NCBI RefSeq assembly: GCF_026914185.1
Contig: NC_070569.1
Location: forward strand, 2,170,001 to 2,234,000
DNA: 64,000 nucleotides
Direction: 5' to 3'
Source: Puccinia triticina
Taxonomy: Eukaryota; Basidiomycota; Pucciniomycetes; Pucciniales; Pucciniaceae
Below the pieces are notes generated by a model. It worked only from the letters and a program-made list of their open reading frames with translations. It was not told where the DNA came from and made no database searches. This document shows, piece after piece, positions 21,651 to 33,231 of the stretch. Position numbers and translations under genes: made by a program. Numbering within the stretch: the first letter of the stretch is position 1; every line of letters begins with the position of its first letter.

Positions 21651-22119
21651 AAGGATAATACACCATTTGACCCACATGTGAGGCTGGCCCGAATCTTCCG
21701 CGTCACAAATGCCTCCCCAAATTGACAGTGCATAGTTAAACCTCAAGAAGGACAACATCGCTCATGCATTCATCTTATTGCTAAGCCCTAGGCTTACATC
21801 ATACAAATGGCGTGTGCCACTTGAAACAACAAGGAACATATCATTGTGCTTCCTACAGCGTCTTATACACCCAGTGTCACATACACAAAGAATCTGATGG
21901 CACACAACTCATCATGACTAAGGTGATAATCAAGCCTCAAAACCAAAACTTGACCCCACGCCAAGATACACATCTGACAAGATGCTTAGCCAATTTATTT
22001 AGAAACAATTGTCCGGTGCAGGAATGAAATCCCTTGACCTCTCTATTCATCAATCACGCTGAAAGCCACCTGATTTTGGATACATTTCAGTTTGAACAAA
22101 AAACATATTCACGCAAAGC

Positions 22120-23471
22120 TCACTTACTGAAGATGGATTTGTGTACGACATTCACTAGACCATCTTTTTGGTCCAACTTGCAAACTAACAAATTCTCCCT
22201 TTGTGTCACCCTTGATAAGGCAACGTAGAGTTGTCCATGAGCAAAACACAAATTTTTTGGCATTACACCCACTCTCTTTAAATTCTGACCTTGAGACTTA
22301 TTGATCAACAATGCATAAGCTGGGGTCACCGGAAATTGATGCCGGTAGAAGCTCAGCCCCAATTTCTTGCTCCCCTTGTGGTGCAACTTTATCTTTGGCA
22401 GAATTACTCTTCTTCCTTTGAATGGCCCTGACATCAGAATGCCTTCAATAGAACCAGTCCCAATCCTTGTCAGTATCAGACGACTCCCATTGCAAATACC
22501 CAACGATATGTCCAAATTTCTCATTACAAGGACAGGCATGCCAACCTTCAGGTCCAGGTTATTTTCCGGGAAACTTGGGACGCTGATCTCGTTTAGGACT
22601 TCCTCTGGCAAGCTATCAAGGCCGTCGGGATCAGGAGAGTCAATTGATCTTGCTTGAACAAATTTGCCAGGCAATCAGGTTGATACTTCACGATTGAGAT
22701 TACAAACATCAATGTTGAGGGGCGCAAGTATGCATCGCTCCGCAAGGTATGATACAGCACTTGCATTGTCTTTGCAGCATTCCAATGCAATATCCTGATA
22801 AACGAAGTCAATCAGGATCCTGTTGCCTTCAGATTTCTTGGTTGGCGATTCAATTGCAACCTCTGGAACTCAAGCAATGTGATAATCTTCCTCTTGATCT
22901 TGTCCTTCTCCTAGTCGTAGAAGGGCCGATGCAAAGTTCATATTGGCTGATGCTTCCTTGGTGCCGTTTCCACCCAATGAAAGCCTCATGTTTCTTGTGA
23001 GCCTGAAGACTGTGATTAACTCCCAAAGGGGAGATGACTTAATTGTTGCGTCATAAGATGGCGGAAACTTGTCAAATTTCACTACTGGTAAGATCTGCCG
23101 GAAGTCTCCTGAGAAGATCACAATCTTCCCGCCAAAGGGGAGATTAGATTTACATGTCCTTCGGAGTGAGCGGTCCACAGCCTCAACTGCATACTTGTGA
23201 TTGTGATGATTTCGTCCCACACAATAAGATTGACTTCTGCTAACTGTTTTCCCAACTTCTGGTCAGGTTCGAGTAGACATTCAATTTCTGGTTTCAGGTC
23301 AATTGGGATCTTGAAATCCGAATGCAATGCTTGTCCGCCCTTCAAGAGAAGTGCCGCAACCCCTGACAACGCAGTGACCACTGACACCTTTGAAGACAAT
23401 CTGCACAGGTCAATGATTGCATTCAATAAAAAGGTTTTTCCCGTTCCCCCGGGCCCATCGAGGTAAAACAT
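22120..23471 (-). pseudogene. Helitron PIF1-family helicase domain
   Basis: Walker A GPGGTGKTF lies at the start of the 23471-23118 frame. Walker B (LIVWDEI) is in the same frame, and KIVIFSGDFRQILPVV (motif III region) is in the next frame, 23220-22870. Further down are MPVLVMRNLDISLGICNGSR and AYALLINKSQGQNLKRVGV, ending with LYVALSRVTQRENLLV in 22674-22120. At least three frame changes (about 23200, 22850, 22670) break it. The enzyme would unwind DNA 5'-3' for rolling-circle transposition. It lies downstream of Rep in the normal Rep-Hel order. Confidence 0.9.
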
Positions 23472-23583
23472 CCCAGGTAGGCCCTTTCAAAGGCTCTTAC
23501 TGGTTCTCCGGAAGAATTTACCTTGTTCCTTGTTGAAATTACTTATACAGTGGTCAAGCCTCACAACGACTGTAGCTAGGGAT

Positions 23584-24381
23584 TCACCTGCGGTAAGTTC
23601 TTCTTGAAACTTCTTTTTTTTTTTGCTTATCAGAAGGTGATACAATAATTCCAGCCCGATCAAGACTTGAATTCATATTCTCAAGAATGAAGTTCAGTTT
23701 AAAAAGGCCGTACACGTGCCTTTGGGTCCGGCTCAATGGGATTCCGTTGCGATCACGCTTGTTCAACTGGAGCAAATCGTCTGTGAGAGGGTCACAGTGC
23801 TTATTGTAGAGGCTCGTTGGGTTAGACGGCGGTGAGTTTACCAGCATGAGGGAGAAGAAGTGCCTGAGTTCGTACCCAGTACGAAACAATGATGCTTCTT
23901 CTAAGGCTTTGTCGTACAGGTAGTCATTGACGAGGAGCCCGAGAGCATTGCAAGTGTCCTGGTAGGAAGGTGAGACAATTCCATCCACAATCTTCAGATC
24001 TTGATGAGACGTTGGACCTTTCCAATGACAATAAAGTGTCCTCAGGTAAAACTTCTCACCAGCTAGATAAGAAACACTGAAAATCCTCCCAACAGACACC
24101 GTCTTATTTTTTCTAGCTGTCCAAACTTTGTTAGTTTTATTCCAGGTGAAGTACTCAGGTATTTCCTCGTATAGAAGATCCCAAACTCGCCGTTTTTCAG
24201 CTCCAACTGCATTCTCTTTTTTGAGTTTGAAGGACCCTAGAAGGTTAGTCATATCTGGTTGTTGAACCTTCAACTTGTCTACAACTGATTCTTCATCCTT
24301 AAAGTATATTACTTGCTCATCTTTATTGTGAATGGTGAGTCTTGTAACGGGGGGCCACTGCCTTGAGAGTGGAAACTTCAA
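23584..24381 (-). pseudogene. Helitron Rep-helicase linker region
   Basis: A 265-codon open stretch between the Rep and helicase domains. It contains RRVWDLLYEEIPEYFTWN, FYLRTLYCHWKGPTSHQDL, CNALGLLVNDYLYDKALEEA, GYELRHFFSLMLVNSPPS and QRHVYGLFKLNFILENMN, the blocks normally found between the HUH and PIF1 domains of Helitron proteins. Frame breaks separate it from both neighbours (near 24400 and 23530). Confidence 0.85.
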
Positions 24382-24419
24382 CAGTCTCCAAGCGGCTAAT
24401 AATAGTCACAACGTCAGTA

Positions 24420-26455
24420 TCAAGTCAAAGCAAGGGAGACAAATGGAAGTACCTTCCAGCGCGCTGATGAACCATGAGTTGAGGAAATCTTTTGTTTCAT
24501 CGCCGTCTTTGATTTTGACCAAGGACCAATTGTGGCCTTTTGTAATAAATATTTATATAAGTATTTCACAGCCGTACTGTCAACAGGTATCTCAACATTG
24601 ATGTGGCAATCAAATTTCAAACTCAGATGCTTGTTGTATGGGACAACGTATGAACTATCAAAAGTCTTCTTGTTCTTTGTTACAGTGTGTCCGTTGTTTC
24701 GTCGCCTGAAAACTGGATAGGCGCCGCTGACGGAAATGGTTTGAGGAGTGAATGGTTTAGGATAACCTGACTTGCAACCATCCTTTGACCAGCAAGCTCT
24801 CCCAGTGCAGGGGCCGTGTATCATGAGTTTTGAAACTATATCGTATAGTTTTGGCTCATGCAATTGATCTGGGACCTCTGCGCAGACCAGAAGGTTGATT
24901 TTTTCCGGTGTATCTGGCCTGTGGTCTTCTTCAAAAGTCACCATCAGGTGCATGTGTGGCAGACCCCGTTTCTGGAACTCAATTACTGACACATGAGAGA
25001 TGACATTCCCCAATCTGCCCAAGTCAACGATTTCTTCCAGTAGGGCGTCAACCTTCAACTTGAAGACACGATCAACAAATACTGGGTGGTCGGCGGCTGA
25101 TCCGAATTCACCTATTTTGTCGGTGATATCCTTCCACTTTGGATTAGCGGTCATGGTGATAAAAAAAGAAGGCGGGCCATGTTTGCAAACAATAGCCATA
25201 GAGTCTTGGTATAATTGTCCCATTGCCCTAGGACTCCCAATGAACGTAGACGGCAATATGACTCTCCTCCCCTTGGGTACAACTGAATTTTCAATTGAAG
25301 ACATGAGGGACTTATACTGACTCGCCTTCAAGGCAAGCTGGTTTTCTCGAATAAAGTTGAGCCGCGAACCTTTGACGCACACGTACATATCAACGACAAA
25401 TTCCTGAAATAATGAGCGCCCGTGCAATATGATACAGAAGCGTCCAACGCGCTTGAAGAGGACAAATGCGAACCACTCCAAGGATTTCACTTTCCAATTT
25501 GTAACTACAAATTGTTACAGGTTAGTATCAGCTTGTTAAGGAGCTATGACAATTTGACATTACCTTGACTTGTAGAACACCTGTAGACATTGTTCCATTG
25601 CTGGGACCCGTATGGGAAGAAAATAGGATAACGAAGCGGAAAGTAGGACTAGTGCAGATCCAAGATATGTTCTAGTTTTCCATCCTTGTGCCGGAGTTGG
25701 ATGTGGCGTGCTTTCTTGATATCCCCTCCACCTTCCACAATGATTGCAACCTCTTCCGGTTTTGGCAAGTTGTAGCGTTTTGGGTTGGTCCCAGGTTGGT
25801 GGATTGTAGTCAAGGCAAGTGTTTTCAATGGATTATTCATCAAGATTGAACAAGCATTGCTGTAGACCTTTGCGTATGGGTTTGCCTTATACATAATTTC
25901 ATGAGGTCTGAGACAATATCGTCCCTCATTACAAACTGCAATCCAACTGGCCTCCGTCTACCCAAGGCTTTTGTTATCCAGAGCTCAGTTTCTTCTGTCC
26001 CACCATTCCCGACAACGTATATTTGAGCAAATCCTGGGTCATTTCGGTTCAATGGCTTGATGCTCAGAATAAGGTGAGTCAGTCCACCGGAAATGCAAAA
26101 AATGTCAAGGCCCATCTGTCCCCTCACGGATTTGTCAATGTTAGCACCTAGAGAAGTAAAACTAATGGAGTTGTTATACATCCTGATTAATGCCCTGAAG
26201 TTTTGTGAGCCTGTCAAAATCAAACCACTCAGACATCATGTGACAATGAATTTCAATGGAAGGCTCACGTTCGTCGGACCCAGAAATCAAGTCAACCAAA
26301 AGCTTAGGCAACTCTGGTGAGTTGGAGTCCATCATTGAAAGAGACACTTGCCTTTTTTGACAACACATACTGAAATCTTTGCTTGCCTTAGGCCGATCTA
26401 GTTTGGTGGCTTTGTTGTTGAAATGATAAGCTCCGCAGCCAGTACAAATGACCAT
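24420..26455 (-). pseudogene. Helitron Rep: N-terminal Helitron-like domain and HUH endonuclease
   Basis: Pieces: 26455-26174 with a cysteine-rich start (CTGCGAYHF, FSMCC); 26223-25840 with RMYNNSISFTSLGANID and GFAQIYVVGNGG; 25894-25649 with NPYAKVYSNA and NPKRYNLPKPEEVAII; and 25490-24420 with the HUH motif in GLPHMHLMVTFE and the tyrosine helix TAVKYLYKYLLQK. The HUH nuclease would nick and join single-stranded ends through Tyr. Frame changes near 26200, 25870 and 25500 and a break at 24400 inactivate it. An intron-like gap lies at 25500-25640. Confidence 0.9.
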
Positions 26456-26531
26456 ACATTCACCAAGGCAATGTTGGATTGTAAAGAGGACTTGGTTTAA
26501 GATATAATTTTTGTTGTTATCACATTCCCGC

Positions 26532-27482
26532 TGTGGTAGACGGAAAAGTGGAAAAATAAAAAGTTTTTTCTATGCCACATAATTAATTACTCATACTAGG
26601 CCTCAAGATTCCATCAAATGGACCCCAGAAATGGATTCTACTGCCAATTTCACCCCTAGTCACCACTGGAAGTACCCCTGGACCCCCTCTAGTGTGGAAG
26701 TTACCCCTCATGGACACCTATCACACGGCCAGCCCCAGTAACCCAGCTGTCACCGGCCTCAACCCAAGTTTCACAGTAGTACACTTATACAAATCACAGG
26801 ATACAAACATACATCTCCCTGTCAGGCTACACTCATTACATATTAACTACATACACTCCTTTATATACATACTCATGCAGTCTACTGTCACCTCATGCAT
26901 GCGTTAGAATGTTCTTTTGTATATTCTGACATCATGTATGCACCCCTGGCATATTGAGAATGTTCTGTGGTATATTCTGACACCATTCATGCACCCCTGA
27001 GGGGTTATGACATCATTTGTATCTACTCCCATCAGCTAAAATTCCTCGTCTGGATTAGCTGAAACCCTAACCCACAAGCCCCTTCAGGGCTCCACTTTTG
27101 TCTATAAAAGAAGCTCTCTCCACCCCCAGTGGTTTGCTCCCCAGTTCCTCACCCAGAACTCACAAGTCACCCAACACTCATCCACACTCAAATCCTAAAA
27201 CCCTTATAACAATAAATCAACCCTTATAACAACAATTCAACCCTTATAACAAAGTAATTAAAACACTTACACGTTGCCAGTCAAACAGATTTCATCTGGA
27301 ACAGACCAGACCTATCACTTAATAAAACTTGCCAAGCTGAGCTTGGTGGGTCTTGTTGACTGATAACAGAAGGGCAGAGCTTGCAACTCCATCATACCCT
27401 TCGCCATTCAGCAAAAGGGTTTCATTACCACTTTTGAGTCTCACACTGCGTGATGGCCCTGAACTTGAAAACCATTAGGACT
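26532..27482 (+). repeat. Probable solo LTR inside the Helitron
   Basis: CCCGC occurs immediately before (26527-26531) and after (27483-27487) a stretch starting TGTGGTAGACGG. It contains a TATAAAAG box followed by GAAGCTCTCT (27103-27118), the same core promoter as in the LTR of gypsy G (39817-39830). Two 61-bp direct repeats (around 26907 and 26968) and three exact 20-bp repeats of ACCCTTATAACAA (27200-27259) lie within. The 3' end (GGACT) is not the canonical CA, so the boundary is tentative. Confidence 0.45.
27103..27110 (+). promoter_or_regulatory. TATA box shared with the LTR of gypsy G
   Basis: TATAAAAG followed by AAGCTCTCTCCACCCCC. The LTR at 39817 reads TATAAAAG then AAGCTCTTCTCCCCCCC. 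Conservation in two otherwise divergent repeats suggests an LTR core promoter. Confidence 0.5.
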
Positions 27483-28389
27483 CCCGCTTTCTTGAGACTA
27501 AAAACAAAACAGGTTAGTTATTAGTTGAAGTTATCCAAGATACAAGATGCGCTCAAATCTTGTTGTGTGGCAATCAACCCAAATTAAACGCAAAAGCAAA
27601 TCAAGATCCTGAAAGACAAGTAAATCGGACAATCCTATGTTGATAGCTTAAAACTTTGTTCTTTGTGCGAAATTCTGAGCAGGACAGCAATCGTCTGAGG
27701 TTGTTGGGTTATCCCTTGACAGAAATTGAGGTGCCTATGAAGGTCCGTGATGTGTTATGCAACAGTGTGATAGCCTCTGGTCCAGTCGAGATCCAGACAT
27801 GCATGACCGTGTAAAATAGACCAGCAATTTTCGACCAACCGACGTTCCGCATGGCCAACAACAATTGTCACTATCTCTACATCTGACAAGACCTGAGTGT
27901 TGGTGACCGTTGCTCCTAGGATATTCTCCTAGTTCTTGGGCAAGCCTTCACTTTATCCTCTTGGGCCACGTTGAATCATCGTGCCAAATTTCATTTTTCT
28001 TCCTCTCACACACACTTTCCACGGTCACTTAAATTGAGAATCCAAAATGTGTTCCTATATACAAATTTAAGGAAAACAAAGTGCTCAGGAAAACAGGAGG
28101 AGCTGGTATTCAAGTTGAGGTTCTTTGGGATGACAAAGCAAGATGGAAAACTTTATAGGCAAAAATTCTGTGATCTCTTATCAATGTAGCCGGGCCAATT
28201 CCAATCTTTCCCTCATATCACACTTCTAATCGCTTATTGGAAAACAAAGCTTGAACACCTGAGGCAATAGAACTGGGAAAGGCAATATCGGACAAAATTC
28301 TTACGATCAAGTGATTAAGTTTGGGTCAAGCAAAACGGAAAGGACCCCAAAACTGATGATGATGCTGAGTACAAAAGTACTGGGAAATG

Positions 28390-29625
28390 TCCGAGGCTAC
28401 TTCAAGCCTTTTTTAACCTCTTCGCCGCGTCTGTGAGAATTTGCTTGCAAGGGCGGCCTTTGCATTTTTTCTTTTCAGGGATGACCTCCTTGTCGTCTTC
28501 TTTGTCTTTGTCAATTGATTCAACATCGATTTTTGCCTTGGGTGCGTCATTATTCACCTTTTATTTGCCTTTTCTGGAAGGCAAGGGGAGCGCAGAGCTA
28601 GTGGATTCTGTTGCCGCCAATGACGAAGGGGTTAAGGGTGAAGATTGCCCTTTTTTGAACATAAATCTGTTGAAATAATTATTCAGCATATAAGGAGTTA
28701 AGTGGAGGATGAAACTTCACGCACAACTTGCGGTTCCTTTTGCCAGGAGTCGAAGGATCAGCTCCACACTTGGCTCCTGATTGAAGGTACTGGTGGCTGC
28801 TGGTCACGCTGACCCCGCCAACCTTTGATGGGAAAAGTCAGCTTGTGCAACCCTTTGAGTGGTTGCCATCAGAACTTACTAAGACAACGGGCATTTTTGC
28901 ATCCACATCTCAATCCACCAAGTGGCCAAAAATTGACATCTTGCGGGCCAAGACATATAACACGTGAGTCTTGATGAGGTTTTTGGTCGCGGGGACAATG
29001 TATTTCGCGAGAAATGCGCGGTGACACCGGGCCTAATTTGTTCTTAGTCAGTAAATGTTTCACTAGAAGGCACATATCCAGCCTCACCATTGGGTCCCAA
29101 TTGTTGTGAGAAAGAATGACCTGGAGTTGATATTCCTCCCCAGCGTGAGAACTTGGGATTCCAGATTTCTCAACAATAACACCTAAGCCAACAACGCCCG
29201 TCTGGTTCGAAAAGTCTATGGCCAAATCAGCAGCTTTACCAATGCGAACAATCAAAACTTGTGTATATGTGATGGTCGGAACACTCCCATTGTTGAGCGC
29301 AATGAGCCTCCCTCCAGTTAAAAAGTATAGAATTCCTTCCTCAAGGGCGTTTGAGATAGCAGTATTAGCAACAAGCTTGACCTCAAAGTCAATCTCCTTG
29401 TTGCCAGCAACCCCCGCACAAAAGAAAAAAGTCTCTGTGGTGACAAATCCGTACTGGTTGCCGCGGACGACAACAAGTTTGGACTGGATGAGATATTAGT
29501 AATCTGTGAGTCACAGAATAGGGGGCAAGAATCAATTGAACGCTCACATCTGCAATTTCTTCAAAGTGACCAGAAATTATTTTGGGGTGGTTTGATGGTC
29601 TTGCTGCAGACATGTTTAGTTGCAA
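28390..29625 (-). pseudogene. Accessory gene-like region in the Helitron, minus strand, function unknown
   Basis: Readable minus-strand segments: 29625-29550 starting NMSAARPSNHPKIISGHFEE; then about 29500-28990 with ALEEGILYFLTGGRLIALNN, TYTQVLIVRIGKAADLAI, GLGVIVEKSGIPSSHAGEE and LQVILSHNNWDP; then about 28560-28400, a Lys-rich tail with KKCKGRPCKQILTDAAKRL. An intron-like gap lies at 28690-28870. The beta-rich pattern could be an OB fold (RPA-like), a known Helitron cargo, but that is inference. It lies upstream of Rep on the same strand. Confidence 0.4.
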
Positions 29626-29649
29626 TGGTCAGGTGGGTATTTAAATGGC

Positions 29650-30713
29650 GAACAAGGTTGAATCTACAGGACTGGTGGGGAGGAAATTTGCTTTAGGAAG
29701 GAGATCAGCAATATTTATGTCACACTGTCTACAGGGCGAGTGTTTCTGGCTTACTGAGGCATCATGACACCAGGAGGCGACATTTGCCGGCGGAAGAACG
29801 TACAAGGGTCAGCCTTTGTAAAGTTAGATAGGGGTCAATACAGTGGTTTCATAATATAAGGTCGGCGTGGCGAAATCAACAAACCCTGAGGCAACAAGTA
29901 GAGTGTCAGGCTACACTTTCTGGTTAAGAGGTGAGGATTTTGCGGAGGGACCAGGCGGGAGCCCGAGTTGGTGTCAACCGGTCGTGGCAACGGCCCCGCC
30001 GAGTTTCATGTCCTAGTCCCTGAAAACCTTGTGATCTTTCATGCAAACCCGGTGGAAAATACTGACGTTCAGTTTGGGCAAGGTGCAGGTTTTTGATATC
30101 CGTTGGTGGTTTTAGGAACGAGTCGACGTACAGGATCCTGTGGACCCGCTTCCAACTAATAATATGTCATGTGGCCCCGAAGGGTGAAACAACCAGAAGA
30201 TTGTAGTCAACGTGGCCAGGCCTACAACTTGGGTGAATATTGGTCACCGTGTCATGTTTTGGGTGCAAGTGGGGATACTGGAGGGGTGATATAGGTAGTG
30301 CATGTGATCAAGGAGAGGGGCGGAGTGGCGAAAGTTGGAGCAAGGTGTTGAAATCATATTGTGGCTGAAAATGTATGTGCCTGGACTGGATGAAGCATGG
30401 GAACAGTTTTGCAACTCAAGTTTCAGCGGGCTGAGGGGGACAAAACATGACAACCTACAGGATCAGTTGTTTGAGCTCTGCTTCGCTCGATTGGAGAGTG
30501 TGGACTTCTCAGCGCAAGAAAAAAATGGTCCGTTGAAGATATAAAAAGGCCGGGTACAGGGACAAAACAAGGCTTCCCCCTTGTGGCTCCACCGGCTTTA
30601 TGAGCCGTTGGACCACCAGTTGGATGGGGGGCTTAAGGGAAAAGGGGAATGAGGTTGGTCAGCGGGACTTGGGCCAACCTCTCTATGGGTAATGGCACAG
30701 GCCAAACCCATGA
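29650..30713 (-). other. Helitron 5' region, no recognised gene
   Basis: About 1 kb between the accessory region and the TC end. Short open stretches on both strands (for example 30244-30453 minus and 30335-30544 plus) show no domain. Possibly the promoter region of the accessory gene. Confidence 0.4.
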
Positions 30714-30747
30714 TCTGAGTTTCTGTAAAACACTGGTTTTATGAAAC

Positions 30748-31461
30748 TTAGATGAATTGATGTTTAAATTTATCTGTACAAATTTTGAAATAGCTGCCTG
30801 AGTCATTCATAATATAAATCTTAAAGTTACTCAAGTAGTCATTTCCTATTATAAAGTAATTGACAAATGCATTCTCAATAACAATAAAATCAGTGGGGAA
30901 AACATGGTTGCCAAACTTAAGATGGACTTTAACTATGCCCAATGTGTTAAGCTTGTCGGAGCAACTGTGGAATTTGTCATAAGATTTTGATATGACAAAA
31001 GATTTTGATATGACAAAAGATTTTGATATGACAAAAGATTTTGATATGACAAATTTTTTCCAATCAGGGCAGAATTTAGACAAATAGTTCTGTCCTACAA
31101 CTGACTTGAAAGCTCCAGAGTCTAACAGGACTTTACATGTTTTTCCATGACAGGTCATGGAAACAATTTTATTGCTACCACTGATAGGTGTGATAAAATA
31201 ATCCAAAGTGTTAGGGATCACACAGAGGACATTAGGATCAGCTTTTTGGTTTCCAGAATCACTTTCTGAATCTGCTTCAGGTTTTTCTGTATCATCCTCA
31301 TCACCTATAGCAGCCACCTTTTTGGAATTTTTAGGAAAATTCCTTGAAGTATGTCCAGTCTTATCACAAGAATAACATTTGACTTCAGTATTGGACTTAG
31401 GTGCAGTATCTTTATTTTTGTCTGATCCATTAGGATTAGAGTAAGTTTTGCTATTCTGCAT
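30748..31461 (-). pseudogene. Nucleocapsid and protease of gypsy B
   Basis: A 237-codon frame. The knuckle is CYSCDKTGHTSRNF: the last Cys of CX2CX4HX4C is Phe. An acidic linker follows, then retropepsin with VLLDSGAFKSVVG (Asp kept) near residue 115 and FIIGNDYLSNF (ILG-like block) near 210. Between them, four perfect 18-bp repeats encode FVISKS. The stop at 30748 lies in the same register as the RT frame across the Helitron insertion, with two stops in the join. Confidence 0.82.
30981..31052 (-). repeat. Four perfect 18-bp tandem repeats in protease of gypsy B
   Basis: AAGATTTTGATATGACAA occurs four times in a row (plus-strand sense), encoding FVISKS on the minus strand. The unit is a multiple of three, so the frame is kept. 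Confidence 0.95.
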
Positions 31462-31626
31462 ATAACCAGGCTTTCTCTAGCCTATATTAGTATATTCTGC
31501 AATATCTTCTAAGGCATTAATAAGAGAAGTCAAAGTTTGATTGTCTTTCATTGCATTTTGAGCAGCAAAACTAACATCTCATTCCATATGGGTCAAAAGC
31601 TTAAACATAAGACTTTCATGATTTGT

Positions 31627-33110
31627 TTAAGGTTCACAAGCCATGATTCTTTTATACTGTCTTGTAACCCAATTTGCTGCTGGTGTAGTACCAGGAACAA
31701 ATTTGTCTTTCTGGTAAATAATAAGATGTCTGCGCCTCCATGCTGGAGTTCCATACTTCTGATTTATAGCATCTTTCCAGAAGAAACAAGGCTTATCTCC
31801 CACCATGGATCTAAAACTGGAAAACCATGCATGGGCTACACCAGTGAACATGTTTTTTAATTTAGAAGTAATGACAATGTCTTCAATTCTAGAGTCTTGT
31901 TGGATTGTATCAATCCATTCAATAAAGTCTACATGATTGTACTCTCCTTCTCCTGAGGGGGTAGGCCAGGCTTCCATCTTAGACAGGCCTTGTAATATAA
32001 CTTTACTGGACTCTTGAGAGATATCTTGTTTGGCTGTCATTGGAGGGTGAGGAGTAGTCACAGAAATTTCAAATAATTCATTTAGTCTACCAGGATCTAT
32101 TTCTGTTTTGGTCTGGTTAACATTGAAAAAGTTTTCTTTCTCTTGTTGCCTAGGCACTGCTTGTGGATTTGGCCGGCCAGGAGAAAAGGTGTTTGGATTA
32201 ACATTTACATTACTTGAAGGAGCACTTGACTTAGTAACTAAAGTAGTGCTTAGAGTTTTCAACTCTTCCAATTTATCAAGTAAAGTAGAAAAGCACTCCT
32301 CATTCTTTTTCTCCATTGAAAAAATTCTTTCATTAATGTCTTTAATGGGTTGCTCTCTGTTTTCTACAAGGAAATCAAGTTTATTATTGACTTCTTTAAG
32401 GAGCTCATGCTCAAACTCAAGTTCAGAGATTTTTTCAGGCAAGAAAAAATTTGCTCTGAATTTTTATGGCTGTTGAAAGTTCCTACAGCTGGTGGTAACT
32501 CTACAGAATGACATTTCTCAACATTCTTTCCTTTATCCTTGCTGGATTGAGTAGCAAGATTTGAGGGAGGAAATATATCAAGAGAGCTGTTGTGAGGAGG
32601 TTTCAGATAAGCTTGTTTACATAAAGGTTTCAGTTTATTGGCAAACTCATTCAAATTGTTTTTATTATCTTCCAACTTATCATAAACAAGCGCAAAGAGA
32701 TTATCAAAGGCTTTTTTGGAGAGGTCTTCTCTCTTATTAAGCTCAAACAAAGTATCACAAATAGATTTAATATCAGTGGTAGAAACATTTTGTTTGATTA
32801 CTATATCAAGCTTGGAAGATAAATCTTTACAAATTTTATTTGTATCTACAATTAACGGAGATTGCTTATACAAATATTCTACTTGAGGTACTGTTTGAAC
32901 AACTTGTTGTAAAGTAGCGATGGAGTTATTGGACAAAAAAATGAGAGAACAAGACTTTTGATTGTATAAATTGCCTTGCTTGCTAAGGTCGTTACCTAGA
33001 TTCACTGTCACTTCGTTGCTCATCTGTTTGGATAATAGAGAACAGTTAGAATCAACGACTTTCTTGATACTCGAGAAAAGGTTTTTAAGAATAGGGATTA
33101 ACTCACCCAA
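31627..33110 (-). pseudogene. Gag (coiled-coil and capsid part) of gypsy B
   Basis: Two overlapping frames. 33110-32364 is rich in Asn/Lys/Leu with long helical stretches (KICKDLSSKLDIVIKQNVS, FDNLFALVYDKLEDNKNN). 32442-31627 continues after a frame change near 32400 with coiled coil (LEFEHELLKEVNNKLDFL) and the capsid signature: DFIEWIDTIQQDSR, HAWFSSFRSMVGDKPCFFWK, INQKYGTPAWRRR. This Retrotrans_gag-like block forms the particle shell. A gap with stops (31470-31620) separates it from the nucleocapsid. Confidence 0.75.
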
Positions 33111-33231
33111 AGTTAATCCTTGTACATCATTTTGTCCTCATGGGGTTGACGATGATTGTCATACCCTGCGTTCTGATTCCGCAAGGACTCGAGCGCTTGA
33201 TACTGAGCTTGAGTCGTGCGGTTCAGCCGTA

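Larger units (their letters stand above)
19986..30713 (-). mobile_element. Helitron (10.7 kb) inserted in pol of gypsy B
   Basis: The ends were fixed from sequence. The minus-strand 5' end is TCATGGGTTTGG at 30713, preceded by host A. The 3' end is CTAG at 19989-19986 followed by host T, so the insertion is between A and T without target duplication. A 15-nt hairpin (GGCGGC-GCA-GCTGCC, 20012-19998) lies 8 nt inside the CTAG, as required for rolling-circle elements. Joining the flanks gives continuous B pol register, with two stop codons. It encodes a HUH Rep and a PIF1-family helicase in broken frames, plus accessory gene-like segments on both strands. Confidence 0.92.
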
